A DNA stretch of 64,000 nucleotides from Gemmobacter lanyuensis. GTDB taxonomy: Bacteria; Pseudomonadota; Alphaproteobacteria; Rhodobacterales; Rhodobacteraceae. Below are positions 16,878 to 25,978 of the stretch, piece by piece. Numbering within the stretch: the stretch's first letter is position 1; every line of letters begins with the position of its first letter. The translations under genes were made by a program, and so were the position numbers. Below the pieces are notes generated by a model. The model was not told the DNA's origin and searched no databases. It saw only the letters and a program-made list of their open reading frames with translations. The stretch lies in the NCBI RefSeq assembly GCF_014652355.1, contig NZ_BMYQ01000001.1, positions 804,180 to 868,179 of the forward strand, read 5' to 3'.

Positions 16878-18137
16878 ATGCCGCTTCTGGTAATGAAATT
16901 CGGCGGCACGTCCGTCGCGAACCTCGAGCGGATCGAAAACGCCGCGAAGAAGGTTCAGAAAGAAGTCGAACGGGGCTATGACGTGATCGTCATCGTCTCG
17001 GCCATGTCGGGGGAAACCAACAAGCTTGTTGGCTACGTCGAGGGCACCTCGAAGCTGTATGACGCGCGCGAATATGACGCCGTCGTGGCCTCGGGCGAGA
17101 ATGTCACCGCGGGCCTGATGGCGCTGCGGCTGCAGGAGATGGGAATTCCCGCCCGCAGCTGGCAGGGTTGGCAGGTGCCGATCAACACCACCGCCGCGCA
17201 TAGCGCCGCGCGGTTCGTGTCGATCCCGCGCGACAATATCGACGCGAAGTTCAAGGAAGGCTTCAAGGTTGCCGTGGTGGCAGGCTTCCAGGGCGTGAGC
17301 CCCGAAGGCCGCGTGACCACGCTGGGCCGGGGCGGGTCGGACACCACCGCCGTGGCCTTTGCCGCCGCTTTTGCCGCGGAACGCTGCGACATCTACACCG
17401 ATGTGGACGGGGTCTATACCACCGACCCGCGGGTGAGCGGCAAGGCCCGCAAGCTTGAAAAGATCGCCTTCGAGGAGATGCTGGAGCTTGCCAGCCTCGG
17501 GGCGAAGGTGCTGCAGACCCGGTCGGTCGAACTGGCGATGCGCTACAAGGTGCGCCTGCGGGTGCTGTCCTCGTTCGAGGACACGGATGAGAACTCTGGA
17601 ACCCTGGTCTGCGACGAGGAGGAAATCATGGAATCGAAAGTTGTCTCGGGCGTCGCCTTCTCGCGCGAGGAAGCGAAGATCACCCTCTTCACCATCGAGG
17701 ACCGTCCGGGCGTGGCGCAGGCGATCTTCGGCCCCTTGGCCGAGGCGGGCGTCAATGTCGACATGATCGTCCAGAACATCAGCGAAAAAGACTATGACGA
17801 GGCCCATCCGGGTGCCGTCACGGACATGACCTTCTCTTGCCCGATCAATCAGGTCGAGCGGGCGAAGAAAGCGCTGGAAGATGCCAAGACCGCCGGTCTG
17901 ATCAAATATGACGAGCTGATCATCGACACCGACGTGGCCAAGGTTTCGGTCGTGGGCATCGGCATGCGCAGCCATGCGGGCGTTGCCGCCAAGATGTTCT
18001 CGGCCCTGGCCAATGAAGGCGTGAACATCAAGGTGATCTCGACCAGCGAGATCAAGATCTCGGTGCTGATCGACCGCAAGTATATGGAACTGGCCGTGCA
18101 GGCGCTGCACGATGCCTTTGCCTTGGGCGACGCCTGA
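16878..18137 (+). CDS. lysC: Aspartate kinase
   Basis: Phosphorylates aspartate, first step towards lysine, threonine, methionine and diaminopimelate. 419 residues from ATG 16878 (an ATG 24 bp upstream lacks family similarity). Kinase domain with VMKFGGTSVANLERI, LGRGGSDTTAVA and YTDVDGVYTTDPR; C-terminal pair of ACT domains (ITLFTIEDRPGVAQAIFG and VSVVGIGMRSHAGVAAKMF), the sites of feedback binding by lysine and/or threonine in this family. Monofunctional. Followed by a good terminator, then ptsP, an order common in Rhodobacterales. Confidence 0.96.
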   Translation: MPLLVMKFGGTSVANLERIENAAKKVQKEVERGYDVIVIVSAMSGETNKLVGYVEGTSKLYDAREYDAVVASGENVTAGLMALRLQEMGIPARSWQGWQVPINTTAAHSAARFVSIPRDNIDAKFKEGFKVAVVAGFQGVSPEGRVTTLGRGGSDTTAVAFAAAFAAERCDIYTDVDGVYTTDPRVSGKARKLEKIAFEEMLELASLGAKVLQTRSVELAMRYKVRLRVLSSFEDTDENSGTLVCDEEEIMESKVVSGVAFSREEAKITLFTIEDRPGVAQAIFGPLAEAGVNVDMIVQNISEKDYDEAHPGAVTDMTFSCPINQVERAKKALEDAKTAGLIKYDELIIDTDVAKVSVVGIGMRSHAGVAAKMFSALANEGVNIKVISTSEIKISVLIDRKYMELAVQALHDAFALGDA

Positions 18138-18161
18138 TCGCTTGTCCCGATAAGGTTCTGA

Positions 18162-18192
18162 AAGGCCCTGCCCAAGTGGCGGGGCCTTTTGC
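18162..18192 (+). terminator. Intrinsic terminator of lysC
   Basis: AGGCCCTGCC, loop CAAGT, GGCGGGGCCT, then TTTGCTTT; one T-G pair in the stem. 25 bp after the lysC stop. Confidence 0.8.
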
Positions 18193-18353
18193 TTTGGGGC
18201 GGCGGGGCGGCACAGGTCAGCAATCCTGCCGCTTTTTGCGGCATCTGCCTGCCGTTGCGACACCCTGCCCTGAAAGCGGGCGTTCCGTTTCGGCGGGACA
18301 TATGCTCTAAGGGGGCAAAAGCACCCCGAAAAGGGCAAGGAACGGACAGGGAC

Positions 18354-20597
18354 ATGGGTGATCGCAGCGAAAGTGACAGCCGCAAATTGCTTCGCCGGTT
18401 GCGCGACAGTCTTGCCTTGCCGGGCAAGGGGCAGGACCGGCTGGACCGTATCACCCATCTGATCGCCGATTCGATGGGGACCGAGGTCTGCTCGATCTAT
18501 CTCTTCCGCGATGAGGACACGCTTGAACTTTGCGCGACCGAGGGGCTGAAGAAAGAGGCCGTCCACCAGACCCGCATGAAGGTGGGCGAAGGTCTGGTCG
18601 GGCGGGTTGCGCGCAATGCGACGCCGGTGAATACCGCGGATGCGCCCTCGGAAAAGGGCTTTCGCTATATGCCCGAGACGGGGGAGGAAATTTATTCCTC
18701 ATTCCTTGGTGTGCCGATCCAGCGGGTCGGGGAACGTCTGGGCGTGCTGGTCGTACAATCGAAAACCGCGCGCAGCTATTCCGACGATGAGGTCTATGCA
18801 CTGGAAGTCGTGGCCATGGTGCTGGCCGAGATGACGGAGCTGGGCGCGTTTCTGGGCGATGAAGGGGGCATGAAGGCGCTGCACAAGCAGCCGCGCCTTT
18901 TCCGGGGCTCAACAGGCCAAGAGGGCGCGGCCGAGGGCCATGTCTGGCTGCATGAGCCGCGCGTGGTGGTCACAAACCCCGTCGCCGATGACCCACTGAC
19001 CGAGATCGAGCGCATCCGCGAGGCCGTGGGCCAACTGCGCGTGTCGATTGATGATCTGCTGTCGGCGGAATCGCTCGACAAGGAACAACGACAGGTTCTG
19101 GAAGCCTACCGGATGTTCGCAAACAGCCGGGGCTGGCTGAAGCGCATGGAAGAAGACATTGCACGCGGCCTTTCGGCCGAAGCCGCGGTGGAAAAGGAAC
19201 AATCCGCCGCCCGCGCGCGCATGGAACAGGTGCCGGATGCCTATCTGCGCGAACGGTTGAATGATCTGGATGATCTGTCGAACCGCCTGCTCCGCATCCT
19301 GACCGGACAGGGGCAGGATACGGGCGCGACGATGCCAGAGATGCCCATTCTGGTGGCCCGCAACATCGGCCCGGCGGAATTGCTGGAATACGGGCGCAAG
19401 CTGAAGGGCGTCGTGCTCGAGGAAGGATCTGTCGGCAGCCATGCGGCGATTGTCGCGCGGGCGCTGGCGATTCCGCTGGTGATCCATGCCGACCGCATCA
19501 CAGGCGAGGCGCTGAACGGCGATCACATCCTTGTGGACGGCGATCAGGGTGTGGTCCATCTGCGCCCCGATGATACCGTGGCGCGCAGCTTCCGTGACAA
19601 GATGGCCATGCAGGCGAAGGCGCAGGAACGCTATGCCAGCCTGCGCGGCCTGCCCGCGCAATCGAAATGCGGCAGCATCACGCGGCTTTACATGAATGCG
19701 GGCCTGATGGCCGACCTGCCGTCAATCGAAGGATCGGGCGCCGAGGGGGTGGGTCTGTTCCGCACAGAGCTGCAATTCCTGATCCGCAACCAGATGCCCA
19801 AGCGGGATGAGCTGGCACGGCTTTACGCCCGGGTGATGGATGCCGCCAAGGGGCGGCCGGTGGCGTTCCGCACGCTCGACATCGGGTCGGACAAGGTGCT
19901 GCCCTATATGAAGCCGCAGGATGAACCCAACCCCGCGATGGGCTGGCGGGCGATCCGCGTCGGGTTGGACAAGCCGGGCGTGCTGCAGATGCAGGCTCAG
20001 GCGCTGATCCGGGCTGCTAGGGGGCGCCCGCTGACCGTGATGTTCCCCTTCATCACCGAGTTGTCGGAATTCACCCAGGCCCGCGATGTGGTGCTGAAAC
20101 AGCGCGACCGCGAGGCTGCGCTGGGGCGGCCGGTACCGGAAACGCTCAAGATCGGGGCAATGCTGGAAACGCCGAGCCTTGCCTTCGCACCGCGCGCCTT
20201 CTTTGACCTGACGGATTTCATCTCGATCGGCGGGAATGACCTGAAGCAGTTCTTCTTTGCGGCGGACCGCGAAAATGAACGGGTGCGGCGGCGCTATGAC
20301 ACGCTGAACGTCAGCTTCCTGCGTTTCCTGGCCACGATCTCGGACCGCTGCCGCGAGAGCGACACGCCGCTTTCATTCTGCGGTGAAGATGCCGGACGGC
20401 CGGTCGAGGCGATGTGCTTTGCCGCATTGGGGATCGGGACGCTGTCTATGCGTCCGGCCTCGATCGGGCCGGTGAAGGCGTTGCTGCGTCAGGTCGATCT
20501 GCGCGAGGTGCGGGCCGTGATGCAGTCAGCGATGGATCAGGGTGCCGAATCGGTGCGCCCCGCAATTCTGGGCTGGCTGGCCACGCTGCCGGAGTGA
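18354..20597 (+). CDS. ptsP: Phosphoenolpyruvate--protein phosphotransferase, nitrogen-type EI
   Basis: Enzyme I-Ntr: takes phosphate from PEP and passes it to NPr, the regulatory PTS chain linked to nitrogen and potassium status. 747 residues from ATG 18354. N-terminal GAF domain (about 20-165; VCSIYLFRDEDTLELCATEG, VGRVARNATPVNT), then EI domains: the phospho-histidine loop GSVGSHAAIVARALAIP and the PEP-binding barrel with FRTLDIGSDK, EPNPAMGWR, FPFITELSE and the Cys motif LSFCGEDAGRP. GAF domains of this family bind glutamine/2-oxoglutarate signals. The upstream frame to 18189 overlaps the lysC terminator and is not used. Confidence 0.95.
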   Translation: MGDRSESDSRKLLRRLRDSLALPGKGQDRLDRITHLIADSMGTEVCSIYLFRDEDTLELCATEGLKKEAVHQTRMKVGEGLVGRVARNATPVNTADAPSEKGFRYMPETGEEIYSSFLGVPIQRVGERLGVLVVQSKTARSYSDDEVYALEVVAMVLAEMTELGAFLGDEGGMKALHKQPRLFRGSTGQEGAAEGHVWLHEPRVVVTNPVADDPLTEIERIREAVGQLRVSIDDLLSAESLDKEQRQVLEAYRMFANSRGWLKRMEEDIARGLSAEAAVEKEQSAARARMEQVPDAYLRERLNDLDDLSNRLLRILTGQGQDTGATMPEMPILVARNIGPAELLEYGRKLKGVVLEEGSVGSHAAIVARALAIPLVIHADRITGEALNGDHILVDGDQGVVHLRPDDTVARSFRDKMAMQAKAQERYASLRGLPAQSKCGSITRLYMNAGLMADLPSIEGSGAEGVGLFRTELQFLIRNQMPKRDELARLYARVMDAAKGRPVAFRTLDIGSDKVLPYMKPQDEPNPAMGWRAIRVGLDKPGVLQMQAQALIRAARGRPLTVMFPFITELSEFTQARDVVLKQRDREAALGRPVPETLKIGAMLETPSLAFAPRAFFDLTDFISIGGNDLKQFFFAADRENERVRRRYDTLNVSFLRFLATISDRCRESDTPLSFCGEDAGRPVEAMCFAALGIGTLSMRPASIGPVKALLRQVDLREVRAVMQSAMDQGAESVRPAILGWLATLPE

Positions 20598-21383
20598 TCA
20601 GTCAGACCCGAGCAGCGGCCGCACATTCGTGGCCTCATTGAACCGGGCCATGACGCGCACGCCGTCATGGTCCTGCGCGATGCGCAGCAGGCGAAAACGG
20701 ATGCGCGCGAGTTCGCGGTAATGGTTCAGGAACGCCGCATTCAGCGCCGCCCCCGACAGCGCCCCCAGAACCGGCACCGCCTGCGCCGCGAGCTTTTGCG
20801 ACAGCGCCGCCGCGATCTTCGGCGCGAGCTTCGCGATCAGCCCATGCAGCGCAGGTCCGGTCACCGCCAAACGCGCGCCGACAAAGGCGGTGTTCACCCC
20901 GTCATCGCCCCCTGCCGGTGTGCCCGAGGCGAAGCAGCGCAGGATCTCGGCCTTGATGGCGGGATCATCGGGGTCAAAGCCCTCGGCCTCGGCCGCGCTG
21001 CGGATGGCGGAAAGGATCAGGGTGATCGTCACCGGCAGTTCGGCCACCGAGGTGACAATGCCCCCAGCCCCGCCCGCAGCGCCCGAAAGTGCGGCGGCAA
21101 TCGGCGCGGCGCGCGGCCCCAGATCGGGCGCATGCCGCCCCAGCGCCGCCACCCCTAACGCACGCTCCAGAGTGGACAGCGTCAGCGCATCGATCTGGCG
21201 GCGCAGCCCGTCAGGCAGCAGGGCAAGCTGCCCTTCCAGCTTGCCACCGATCTTGTGCAGGAGCGTCATGAGCGGCCCCTGCGCGCGCCGCGCGCGGCGG
21301 GCCAGCTCGGCGATCTCATAATCCGGGAAGGGCGCAGGCAGGGGCGCCGGAACAGGGGCAGCGGGGGGCAAATCTTGCGACAT
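20598..21383 (-). CDS. EcsC-family protein
   Basis: 261 residues matching the EcsC protein family: proline-rich N terminus, then helical stretches rich in Ala/Gly (AALSGAAGGAGGIVTSVAELPVTITL and GLIAKLAPKIAAALSQKLAAQAVPVLGALSGAALN). Named from Bacillus EcsC; the biochemical role is not known. Two segments are hydrophobic enough for membrane association. Its stop abuts the ptsP stop in convergent arrangement. Start ATG 21383. Confidence 0.8.
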   Translation of the reverse strand: MSQDLPPAAPVPAPLPAPFPDYEIAELARRARRAQGPLMTLLHKIGGKLEGQLALLPDGLRRQIDALTLSTLERALGVAALGRHAPDLGPRAAPIAAALSGAAGGAGGIVTSVAELPVTITLILSAIRSAAEAEGFDPDDPAIKAEILRCFASGTPAGGDDGVNTAFVGARLAVTGPALHGLIAKLAPKIAAALSQKLAAQAVPVLGALSGAALNAAFLNHYRELARIRFRLLRIAQDHDGVRVMARFNEATNVRPLLGSD

Positions 21384-21428
21384 GAACGCTAGGTAGGCAT
21401 CCGCAGGGCCCCGCGCAATGGCCCGGCG

Positions 21429-21917
21429 TCAGGATCGTGCCTTGGTCACCGCGCCTTTGACCCCGTCCCAGGCGCCGCGGACCAGTTCCAGGCCCAGCAC
21501 ACGGTCAGGGTTGGTGGGCGGCGGCATCACCACCCCCTCCAGCTTCTTGAAGCCGAAGCGACTGTAATAGGGCGCATCACCCACCAGCATGACCCGTTCC
21601 CAGCCCAGACGCTTGGCCTCAGCCAGGCTTTCGTTGATCAAGAGGCCCCCCAGCCCCTCACCCTGGCGCGTGGGGTGAACGGCCACCGGGCCAAGCAGCA
21701 GGATATCCTGATCGGCGACCTCGGCGGGCCAATAGCGGATCGCAGCGGCGAGGGTGCCGGTTTCGTCACGCAGCACAAGGCAGAGCGGCGCCACCGTCGC
21801 CACCCCGTCGCGTAGACGATAGGAGGAAAGCGCCGTTCGTCCCGGCGCAAAGCAGAGGTCGTAAAGCGCCTCCACCTCCCACCAATCGGCTTCGGTTTCC
21901 TCTTCGAGCTGATACAT
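21429..21917 (-). CDS. GNAT-family N-acetyltransferase (YhbS-like)
   Basis: 162 residues from ATG 21917 (MYQLEEET). GNAT fold of the COG3153 type: LLLGPVAVHPTRQGEGLGG carries the acetyl-CoA loop (RQGEGLG), and VGDAPYYSRFGFKKLEG the family C-terminal motif. An ATG further upstream (21971) adds a tail without family similarity. Acceptor unknown; homologues are usually annotated as predicted N-acetyltransferases. Confidence 0.85.
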   Translation of the reverse strand: MYQLEEETEADWWEVEALYDLCFAPGRTALSSYRLRDGVATVAPLCLVLRDETGTLAAAIRYWPAEVADQDILLLGPVAVHPTRQGEGLGGLLINESLAEAKRLGWERVMLVGDAPYYSRFGFKKLEGVVMPPPTNPDRVLGLELVRGAWDGVKGAVTKARS

Positions 21918-22069
21918 CGCGCCCCCCGATGCCGGCGTCCCGGCGGAATCATGCGTTTCGCCGCGTAACATGTGAAGGTGACGGGGAAAAGTCGGAATGC
22001 CCGCGACAGCGCCGCCCTTGGCGGAGAGGGGCCGGTCGCCTAGGCTGGGGCATGGGTCAGGAGAATGCG

Positions 22070-22939
22070 ATGCAGCGGAAAATTGGCGTGATCGGCGGAT
22101 CGGGGGTCTATCAGATGGACGGGCTGGAAGACGCCGCCTGGACCGAGGTGGACACCCCCTGGGGTGCGTCGTCAGATGCGATCCTGACCGGGCGGCTCAA
22201 TGGGGTCGAGATGTGCTTTCTGCCGCGCCACGGCCGGGGCCATGTGCATCTGCCGGCGGCCGTGCCCTTCCGCGCCAATATCGATGCGCTGAAACGGCTG
22301 GGCTGCACCGATGTGGTGGCGGTTTCCGCCGTGGGCAGCCTGCGCGAGGATTTCCGCCCCGGAGATATGGTGGTGCTGGATCAGTTCATCGACCGCACGA
22401 GCGGCCGCCCCGGCAGCTTCTTCGGGTCGGGTTGCGTCGCGCATGTGAGCCTTGCCGACCCGGTCTGCGCCCGCCTTTCGGACCATTGCGAAGCCGCGCT
22501 GCGGGCGGCGGGCGCGCGGGTCCATCGCGGCGGCACCTATCTGGCAATGGAGGGGCCGCAGTTTTCCACCAAGGCCGAATCGCGGATGTATCGCGCCTGG
22601 GGCTGCGACGTGATCGGCATGACCGCCATGCCCGAGGCCCGCCTCGCGCGCGAGGCCGAGCTTTGCTATGCCTCGGTCGCCATGGTCACCGACTACGATT
22701 GCTGGCACCCCGATCATGGCCATGTCGATGTGGCGCAGATCCTTCAGGTTCTGGCGGCCAATGCGGGCACCGCCAAGGCGATGATCACCGCCCTGCCCGC
22801 CCTTGCGGGGGGTGGGCTGGCGCCCTGCCCTTGCGGCTGCGACCGGGCGCTGGATCATGCGGTGATGACCGCGCGCGACAAGCGCGACCCGGCGCTGGTC
22901 GCACGGCTGGATGCGGTGGCGGGGCGGGTGCTGGGCTGA
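22070..22939 (+). CDS. mtnP: S-methyl-5'-thioadenosine phosphorylase
   Basis: Splits 5'-methylthioadenosine with phosphate into adenine and 5-methylthioribose-1-phosphate (purine phosphorylase family 2). 289 residues from ATG 22070, chosen because AGGAG lies 5-9 bp upstream. Motifs: GVIGGSGVYQM, LPRHGRGH (phosphate/ribose site), YLAMEGPQFSTKAES and GMTAMPEARLAREAELCYA, the latter diagnostic of MTA phosphorylases. apt follows after 69 bp, so the adenine released can be salvaged by the next enzyme. Confidence 0.93.
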   Translation: MQRKIGVIGGSGVYQMDGLEDAAWTEVDTPWGASSDAILTGRLNGVEMCFLPRHGRGHVHLPAAVPFRANIDALKRLGCTDVVAVSAVGSLREDFRPGDMVVLDQFIDRTSGRPGSFFGSGCVAHVSLADPVCARLSDHCEAALRAAGARVHRGGTYLAMEGPQFSTKAESRMYRAWGCDVIGMTAMPEARLAREAELCYASVAMVTDYDCWHPDHGHVDVAQILQVLAANAGTAKAMITALPALAGGGLAPCPCGCDRALDHAVMTARDKRDPALVARLDAVAGRVLG

Positions 22940-23008
22940 AGCGCGCGCTTGTGACACCTTCGGGCGGCGTGATATGCCCCGCGCGTTCCGGGGCGCCAAG
23001 AGGCTGAC

Positions 23009-23542
23009 ATGGCAAAGACCGTCAAAGACTATATCCGCACCATCGTGGATTTCCCGCACGAGGGGATCCTGTTCCGCGATGTGACGACGCTGTTCGCCGA
23101 TCCGCGCGGCTTCCGCATGGCGATCGATCAGCTTCTTCACCCCTATGCCGGCACGCGCATCGACAAGGTCGTAGGGCTTGAGGCACGGGGATTCATTCTG
23201 GGCGGCGCCGTGGCGCATCAGCTGTCTTGCGGCTTCGTGCCGATCCGCAAGAAGGGCAAGCTGCCGGGGCAGACCATCTCGCAGGCCTATGCGCTGGAAT
23301 ATGGCGAGGCCGTGGTCGAACTGCATGACGACGCCATCCAGCCCGGTGAAAAGGTGCTGCTCGTCGATGATCTTCTGGCCACTGGCGGCACCGCCGATGC
23401 GGGCATCCGTCTGGTGGAACGGCTGGGCGGTGTGATCGTGGGCTGCGCCTTCGTGGTCGATCTGCCGGATCTGGGCGGACGCCGCAGGCTTGAGGCGCTG
23501 GGGATGGATGTCCACGCCCTTTGCGCGTTTGAGGGTCTTTGA
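23009..23542 (+). CDS. apt: Adenine phosphoribosyltransferase
   Basis: Makes AMP from adenine and PRPP. 177 residues. PRPP-binding motif [17 protein letters not shown], adenine-site region [13 protein letters not shown], and N-terminal [24 protein letters not shown] are all typical. Together with the MTA phosphorylase gene just upstream it forms a short methylthioadenosine/adenine salvage pair. Confidence 0.96.
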   Translation: MAKTVKDYIRTIVDFPHEGILFRDVTTLFADPRGFRMAIDQLLHPYAGTRIDKVVGLEARGFILGGAVAHQLSCGFVPIRKKGKLPGQTISQAYALEYGEAVVELHDDAIQPGEKVLLVDDLLATGGTADAGIRLVERLGGVIVGCAFVVDLPDLGGRRRLEALGMDVHALCAFEGL

Positions 23543-23553
23543 TCGCTCTGCCG

Positions 23554-23570
23554 CTAACGGATTGTTAACC
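23554..23570 (+). promoter_or_regulatory. Near-consensus CtrA box after apt
   Basis: CTAA-N7-TTAACC, one mismatch from the alphaproteobacterial CtrA site TTAA-N7-TTAA(C). It stands in front of a 120-bp segment that ends in a strong plus-strand terminator and holds no convincing gene. Confidence 0.35.
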
Positions 23571-23650
23571 GCGAGTCGCTAGACAGGGTCTTGCCGGGCG
23601 ACCCACCCGGTGGGCGCTGCTTGCAACATGTGTCCAACACACCCCACCCT

Positions 23651-23688
23651 CCCCGTCGGATCACCCAATCCGACGGGGTTCTTCTTTC
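23651..23688 (+). terminator. Strong intrinsic terminator downstream of apt
   Basis: CCCCGTCGGAT, loop CACCCA (approx.), ATCCGACGGGG, then TTCTTCTTT on the plus strand. It starts 108 bp after the apt stop and ends just before the convergent FAD-dehydrogenase stop. It ends the mtnP-apt transcript, or a small RNA made from the gap. Confidence 0.85.
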
Positions 23689-23694
23689 GGTGGG

Positions 23695-25089
23695 TCAGGC
23701 GCGCAGCACCGCGCCGGGGTTCATGATCCCCAAGGGGTCAAGCGCGGCCTTGATCGCCCGCATGGCAGCCAGTTTTGACGGATCGGCGTAGCGTTCCAGA
23801 TCGGCCACCTTCAATCGCCCGATCCCATGTTCCGCACTGACAGAACCGCCCAGCCGATGCACGATGTCATGGACGCAGGTCTTCACCGCCTCGCGCTGAT
23901 GATCATGGTCCTTGCGGGTGAAGCCGGGCTGCGGGAAAACGTTGTAATGCAGGTTCCCATCGCCCAGATGGCCGAAACAGTTGATGCGGAAATCCCCGAT
24001 CCGTGCCAGCGCCGGCCCGGCCTCGGCCAGGAACGCCGGGATCAGCGAGGCAGGCAGCGCAATGTCATGCGATGACACCGCCCCGATCCGCCGATTGGCA
24101 AGCGGGATCGATTCGCGCAGCTGCCAGAATTCGGCCCGTTGCGCGGCGGATTGCGCGATCACGCCATCCTGCACCAGATCGCCCGCGGCCTCTGACAGGG
24201 TCAGCAGCGCCTCGACCGGGTCAAGCGCGGCAGGCAGGCCAAGGTCAATCAGCACCATCCATTCCGGCGGCGTGGCAAAGGGCTGTCGCACCTGCGGCAG
24301 GGTCTCGGACAGAAAGGCAAGGCTCTGGCGGTGGATCAGCTCAAAGGCCGAAACCATGCCCGGCAGTCGTTCTTCCGCCAGAGACAACAGGCGCAGCGCT
24401 GCCGCCGGATCGGCCACCGCAAAGAAGGCCGCACCTTCGGCCGCCGGACGCGGGTGCAACTTCAGGCTCGCGGCGGTGATGATGCCAAGACTGCCTTCCG
24501 ACCCGATCAGCAAATGGCGCAGATCATAGCCGGTGTTGTCTTTCCGCAGCCGCTTCAGCCCATGCAGAACCGATCCGTCGGGCAAAACCGCCTCAAGGCC
24601 CAGCACCAGATCGCGGGTATTTCCATAGCGCAGCACATTCACGCCCCCGGCATTGGTGGCAAGCAACCCGCCGATCCGCGCCGACCCCTGCGAGGCCAGC
24701 GTCAGCGGAAAGGCCCGCCCCGCCCCTTCGGCCAGCGCCTGCACCTCGGCCAGCACGGCCCCGGCCTCGATCTCCAGCACGTTTTCCTGCGGGTATAGCC
24801 CCCGCAGCGCCGTCATGCGTTCCAGCGACAGGATCAGCGGCACAGGCCCTTCGGGCATCAGCTGCCCGCCCACAAGCCCGGTTCCCCCGCCAAGCGGAAC
24901 AATGCCGACGCGTGCCGCCGCACAGGCGCGCACCAAAAGCGCAACCTCTTCGGTGCTGCGGGGCACGGCCACGGCGCCGCCCTGCCCGGTCCAGCGGCCA
25001 CGCGGCTCTTCCAGATCGGCGGGGCGGGCATCGCGGAGCAGCGCCTGTGGCAGGGTTGACAGAAAAGCGGGATCGGCGGGGTTCAGCAT
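23695..25089 (-). CDS. FAD-linked 2-hydroxyacid dehydrogenase (GlcD / D-2-hydroxyglutarate dehydrogenase-like)
   Basis: 464 residues. N-terminal PCMH-type FAD-binding domain with VPLGGGTGLVGGQLMPEGP and IGGLLATNAGGVNVLRYGNTRD, then an FAD-oxidase C-terminal domain with the metal-site HLGDGNLHYN and SAEHGIGRLK motifs and the ending DPLGIMNPGAVL. These match D-lactate, glycolate (GlcD) and D-2-hydroxyglutarate dehydrogenases; overall the D2HGDH/DLD side fits best, but substrate cannot be fixed. No glcE/glcF neighbours, so a self-contained enzyme is likely. Confidence 0.88.
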   Translation of the reverse strand: MLNPADPAFLSTLPQALLRDARPADLEEPRGRWTGQGGAVAVPRSTEEVALLVRACAAARVGIVPLGGGTGLVGGQLMPEGPVPLILSLERMTALRGLYPQENVLEIEAGAVLAEVQALAEGAGRAFPLTLASQGSARIGGLLATNAGGVNVLRYGNTRDLVLGLEAVLPDGSVLHGLKRLRKDNTGYDLRHLLIGSEGSLGIITAASLKLHPRPAAEGAAFFAVADPAAALRLLSLAEERLPGMVSAFELIHRQSLAFLSETLPQVRQPFATPPEWMVLIDLGLPAALDPVEALLTLSEAAGDLVQDGVIAQSAAQRAEFWQLRESIPLANRRIGAVSSHDIALPASLIPAFLAEAGPALARIGDFRINCFGHLGDGNLHYNVFPQPGFTRKDHDHQREAVKTCVHDIVHRLGGSVSAEHGIGRLKVADLERYADPSKLAAMRAIKAALDPLGIMNPGAVLRA

Positions 25090-25140
25090 GACGGTCCTCC
25101 TGCCCCCTCACCTAGCGCGGCGCGCAGGCGGGGCAAAGGA

Positions 25141-25305
25141 TCATTCGGCGCGGGTTTCCACCGGCGGCTGGCCCAAATCTTCCAGAAACTGCATTTCCGC
25201 GCCCAGCGGTTCGTCATCCACCGCCTGGGGCATCGGATCAAAGAAAAATTGTGCGGCCACAGCCGCAGCCGCGCCCATCAGCGCGGAAATAATATCGAGA
25301 TACAT
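25141..25305 (-). CDS. Small single-pass membrane protein (54 aa)
   Basis: 54 residues, no family recognised: MYLDIISALMGAAAAVAAQF forms one hydrophobic helix, followed by an acidic tail (AVDDEPLGAEMQFLEDLG). The start ATG at 25305 follows GGAGCAAGGCAG, an acceptable ribosome site. It sits alone between the RimJ-like gene and the FAD dehydrogenase on the same strand, 51 bp upstream of the latter. Codon use is like its neighbours, which supports a real gene, but there is no homology evidence. Confidence 0.5.
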   Translation of the reverse strand: MYLDIISALMGAAAAVAAQFFFDPMPQAVDDEPLGAEMQFLEDLGQPPVETRAE

Positions 25306-25393
25306 CTGCCTTGCTCCATGGCCCTCTTGGTGGGGCCCTGCTCATGTATGGGGCAATAGCACGATTCCCGCGCGGGGAAAGCTCACCTTTGTG

Positions 25394-25978
25394 TCAACCG
25401 GCGTCTGTCCGCCCACGGCGGTCTGCACGGAGGTTCGCGTAAAGGACATGGTTCCGCCAGCGGCCCGCGATCTGCAGATAGCTTTGCGCGACGCCTTCGT
25501 ATTTGAAGCCGGTTTTTTCCAGCACCCCGCGCGACGGCAGGTTTTCCGGCAGGCAGGCGGCCTCAACCCGGCTGAGGTCCAGCGTCAGGAAGGCGTGATG
25601 CACCATGGCGAGAATCGCCTCGCGCATATAGCCGCGGCGGGCAAAGGGTTCGCCCACCCAATAGCCCAGCGTCCCCGCCTGCACCGGACCCCGGCGGATA
25701 TTGTCGAGCGTGATAGCCCCCAGCAGTTGCTGATCCTCGCGCCGGACCATCAGCACCGGCAGGGCCGTGCCCTGCGTTTCGGCCCGCTGCGCCCAGTAGA
25801 CGCGGTTGGTGAAGGCCCGCCGTGTCAGATGGTCATGCGCCCAGACCGGCTCCCACGGGGCGAGAAAGGCGGCGCTGGCCTCGCGCAGTTCGGCCCAAGC
25901 GCGATAGTCGGAATGCTGCGGCAGGCGCAGCGTCATGCGCTCGGTCTCGATCCTGAGCTTACGCCGCAGGCCGAACAT
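25394..25978 (-). CDS. RimJ/RimL-like GNAT acetyltransferase
   Basis: 194 residues; looks like the ribosomal-protein N-acetyltransferase group. Features: ETERMTLRLPQHSDYRAW at the N terminus, GYWVGEPFARRGYMREAI with the acetyl-CoA loop, and EAACLPENLPSRGVLEKTGFKYEG, the RimJ/RimL hallmark. The real acceptor could be the N terminus of S5 (RimJ) or another protein. The start overlaps the M16-peptidase stop (TGATG), so it is coupled to the tail of the ctaC-thrC gene chain. Confidence 0.86.
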   Translation of the reverse strand: MFGLRRKLRIETERMTLRLPQHSDYRAWAELREASAAFLAPWEPVWAHDHLTRRAFTNRVYWAQRAETQGTALPVLMVRREDQQLLGAITLDNIRRGPVQAGTLGYWVGEPFARRGYMREAILAMVHHAFLTLDLSRVEAACLPENLPSRGVLEKTGFKYEGVAQSYLQIAGRWRNHVLYANLRADRRGRTDAG

